Shown one piece after another: positions 6,270-6,969 of a DNA stretch of 6,969 bases; the first letter of the stretch is position 1; every line of letters starts with the position of its first letter. The DNA comes from Clostridia bacterium (GTDB lineage: Bacteria; Bacillota; Clostridia; Oscillospirales; CAG-272). The position numbers were made by a program, and so were the translations under genes. Where the stretch lies: assembly GCA_017382555.1 (NCBI GenBank), contig JAFOAB010000344.1, forward strand, positions 1 to 6,969, read 5' to 3'. The notes below the pieces were generated by a model. The model did not search any database, was not told the DNA's origin, and worked only from the letters and a program-made list of their open reading frames with translations.

Positions 6270-6969
6270 TCAGCGGCAGAACATATCGCGCGCCGCCTTG
6301 GATATACGCTCAACGCCGAGCACGATCTGCTCGTCGGAGGGGGTGGAGTAATTAAGTCTGAAGCCGCCGGAGGTCTTTGCGGGATCGCAGTTGAAGGTAG
6401 ATCCGGGAACAACGGCAACCTTGTTTGCCATACAAGCCTTTATGTAATCGGTGCAGTCATCCACACCCTCGGGCAGACGGCACCAAATGAAGAGTCCGCC
6501 CTGCGGACGGGTATAGGTAATGCAATCGGGCATATTCTTATCAAGGCAGGAAAGCATAAGGGAGGTCTTGTGCTTGTAGATGCCGCGTATCTTCTCGATA
6601 TGCGCATCAAGATCACACTCCGTCATATACTTGTGGCACAGCATCTGGAAGAAGATGTTGGTGTGCACGTCCTCGCTCTGCTTTGCAACGGTCATCTTGG
6701 AGATTATCTCCTTATCCGCAATAACGAAGCCTACGCGCATACCTGCGGAAAGGATCTTGGAAAATGAGGAACAGTAGATAACGATTCCGTCCTCATCAAG
6801 GGACTTGATGGTGGGGATATCCTCGCCCTCGAAGCGCAGCTCGCCGTAGGGATTATCCTCAAATATAACAACGCCGTGCTTCTTTGCAACCTCGAGTATC
6901 GCCTTTCTCTTCTCAAGAGAGGTGGAGGTGCCGCAGGGGTTGTGGAAGGTGGGGATGAGGTAGATCATC
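6270..6969 (-). CDS. Fold-type I PLP-dependent aminotransferase, N-terminus cut by window edge
   Basis: These are the C-terminal 232 residues of a class I/II aminotransferase of the LysN/2-aminoadipate or aromatic type. It would move an amino group between an amino acid and a 2-oxo acid through pyridoxal phosphate. Numbering from the first visible codon (6968), IPTFHNPCG (5-13) is the conserved NP-G turn, D38 and Y41 in EDNPY contact the cofactor, and K71 in SSFSK forms the Schiff base. R78 should bind the PLP phosphate, and R204 in GGFRLNYS should hold the substrate carboxylate. The ATG at 6968 is internal to a conserved motif, so the true start lies to the right; full-length members are about 390-410 residues, so about 160-180 are missing. 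MocR-type regulators share this domain, and the missing N-terminus could in principle carry a DNA-binding domain. The IPTFHNP wording favours a free-standing enzyme. It ends in tandem stops (TGA TGA). Substrate is unknown. Confidence 0.92.
   Translation of the reverse strand, partial: MIYLIPTFHNPCGTSTSLEKRKAILEVAKKHGVVIFEDNPYGELRFEGEDIPTIKSLDEDGIVIYCSSFSKILSAGMRVGFVIADKEIISKMTVAKQSEDVHTNIFFQMLCHKYMTECDLDAHIEKIRGIYKHKTSLMLSCLDKNMPDCITYTRPQGGLFIWCRLPEGVDDCTDYIKACMANKVAVVPGSTFNCDPAKTSGGFRLNYSTPSDEQIVLGVERISKAARDMFCR

Noticed and set aside
5151..6767. A 538-codon open frame on the plus strand over trpS and the aminotransferase
   Set aside because: Same cause: it is phase-locked antisense to two well-supported genes that avoid the three codons. 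It ends at the TGA complementary to the TCA for Ser68 of the aminotransferase fragment.
6966..6968. ATG at 6968 as the start of the aminotransferase
   Set aside because: The following residues (IYLIPTFHNPCG) are the middle of a conserved aminotransferase motif, and the PLP small-substrate half upstream is missing, so this methionine is internal.
1..6969. CRISPR arrays, tRNA/rRNA genes, insertion sequences, phage or defence genes
   Set aside because: No direct repeats with regular spacing, no tRNA cloverleaf, no terminal inverted repeats or transposase motifs were seen; the window is almost wholly filled by ordinary genes on one strand.

Overview
The window holds six complete or nearly complete genes plus one partial gene, all on the minus strand. 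It looks like chromosomal DNA from a moderately GC-rich anaerobic Firmicute, probably an uncultured gut-type clostridium. That guess rests on three things: Shine-Dalgarno sites (AAGGAG, GGAGG) before every start, a ribulokinase closest to the Bacillus/Clostridium type, and the adjacent ACT-domain/UPF0210 gene pair that is common in Firmicutes. No taxonomic search could be run, so this is inference.

In transcription order (right to left) the layout is: the C-terminal part of a fold-type I PLP aminotransferase (6270 to the right edge); trpS, tryptophanyl-tRNA synthetase (5235-6254); a TagO/WecA-type polyprenyl-phosphate sugar-1-phosphate transferase (4132-5223); an unrecognised protein with an N-terminal membrane anchor (3314-4120); a small ACT-domain protein of the UPF0237 type (3023-3292); and a UPF0210 (DUF711, PFL-like) protein (1656-3014). 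The gaps are 15, 11, 11, 21 and 8 bases, each just large enough for a ribosome binding site, so these six are very probably one operon. A 67-base gap with a strong GC-rich hairpin follows, and then araB, L-ribulokinase, which runs off the left edge with an estimated 20-40 residues missing.

The genes do not form one obvious pathway. The aminotransferase and trpS concern amino-acid metabolism and translation. The TagO-like enzyme and the anchored protein point to the cell envelope. The ACT/UPF0210 pair is conserved but its function is unknown. AraB belongs to L-arabinose use and differs from the operon in codon choice, having about ten times the frequency of TTA, CTA and TCA codons. That contrast and the hairpin suggest araB is a separate functional unit.

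I saw no RNA genes, CRISPR arrays, insertion sequences, phage genes or obvious transferred island. Coding density is very high and no stretch over 300 bases lacks a gene. I found no convincing new multi-gene system. The least explained parts are the anchored protein, the ACT/UPF0210 pair, and the hairpin whose T-tract faces the wrong way for the genes around it.
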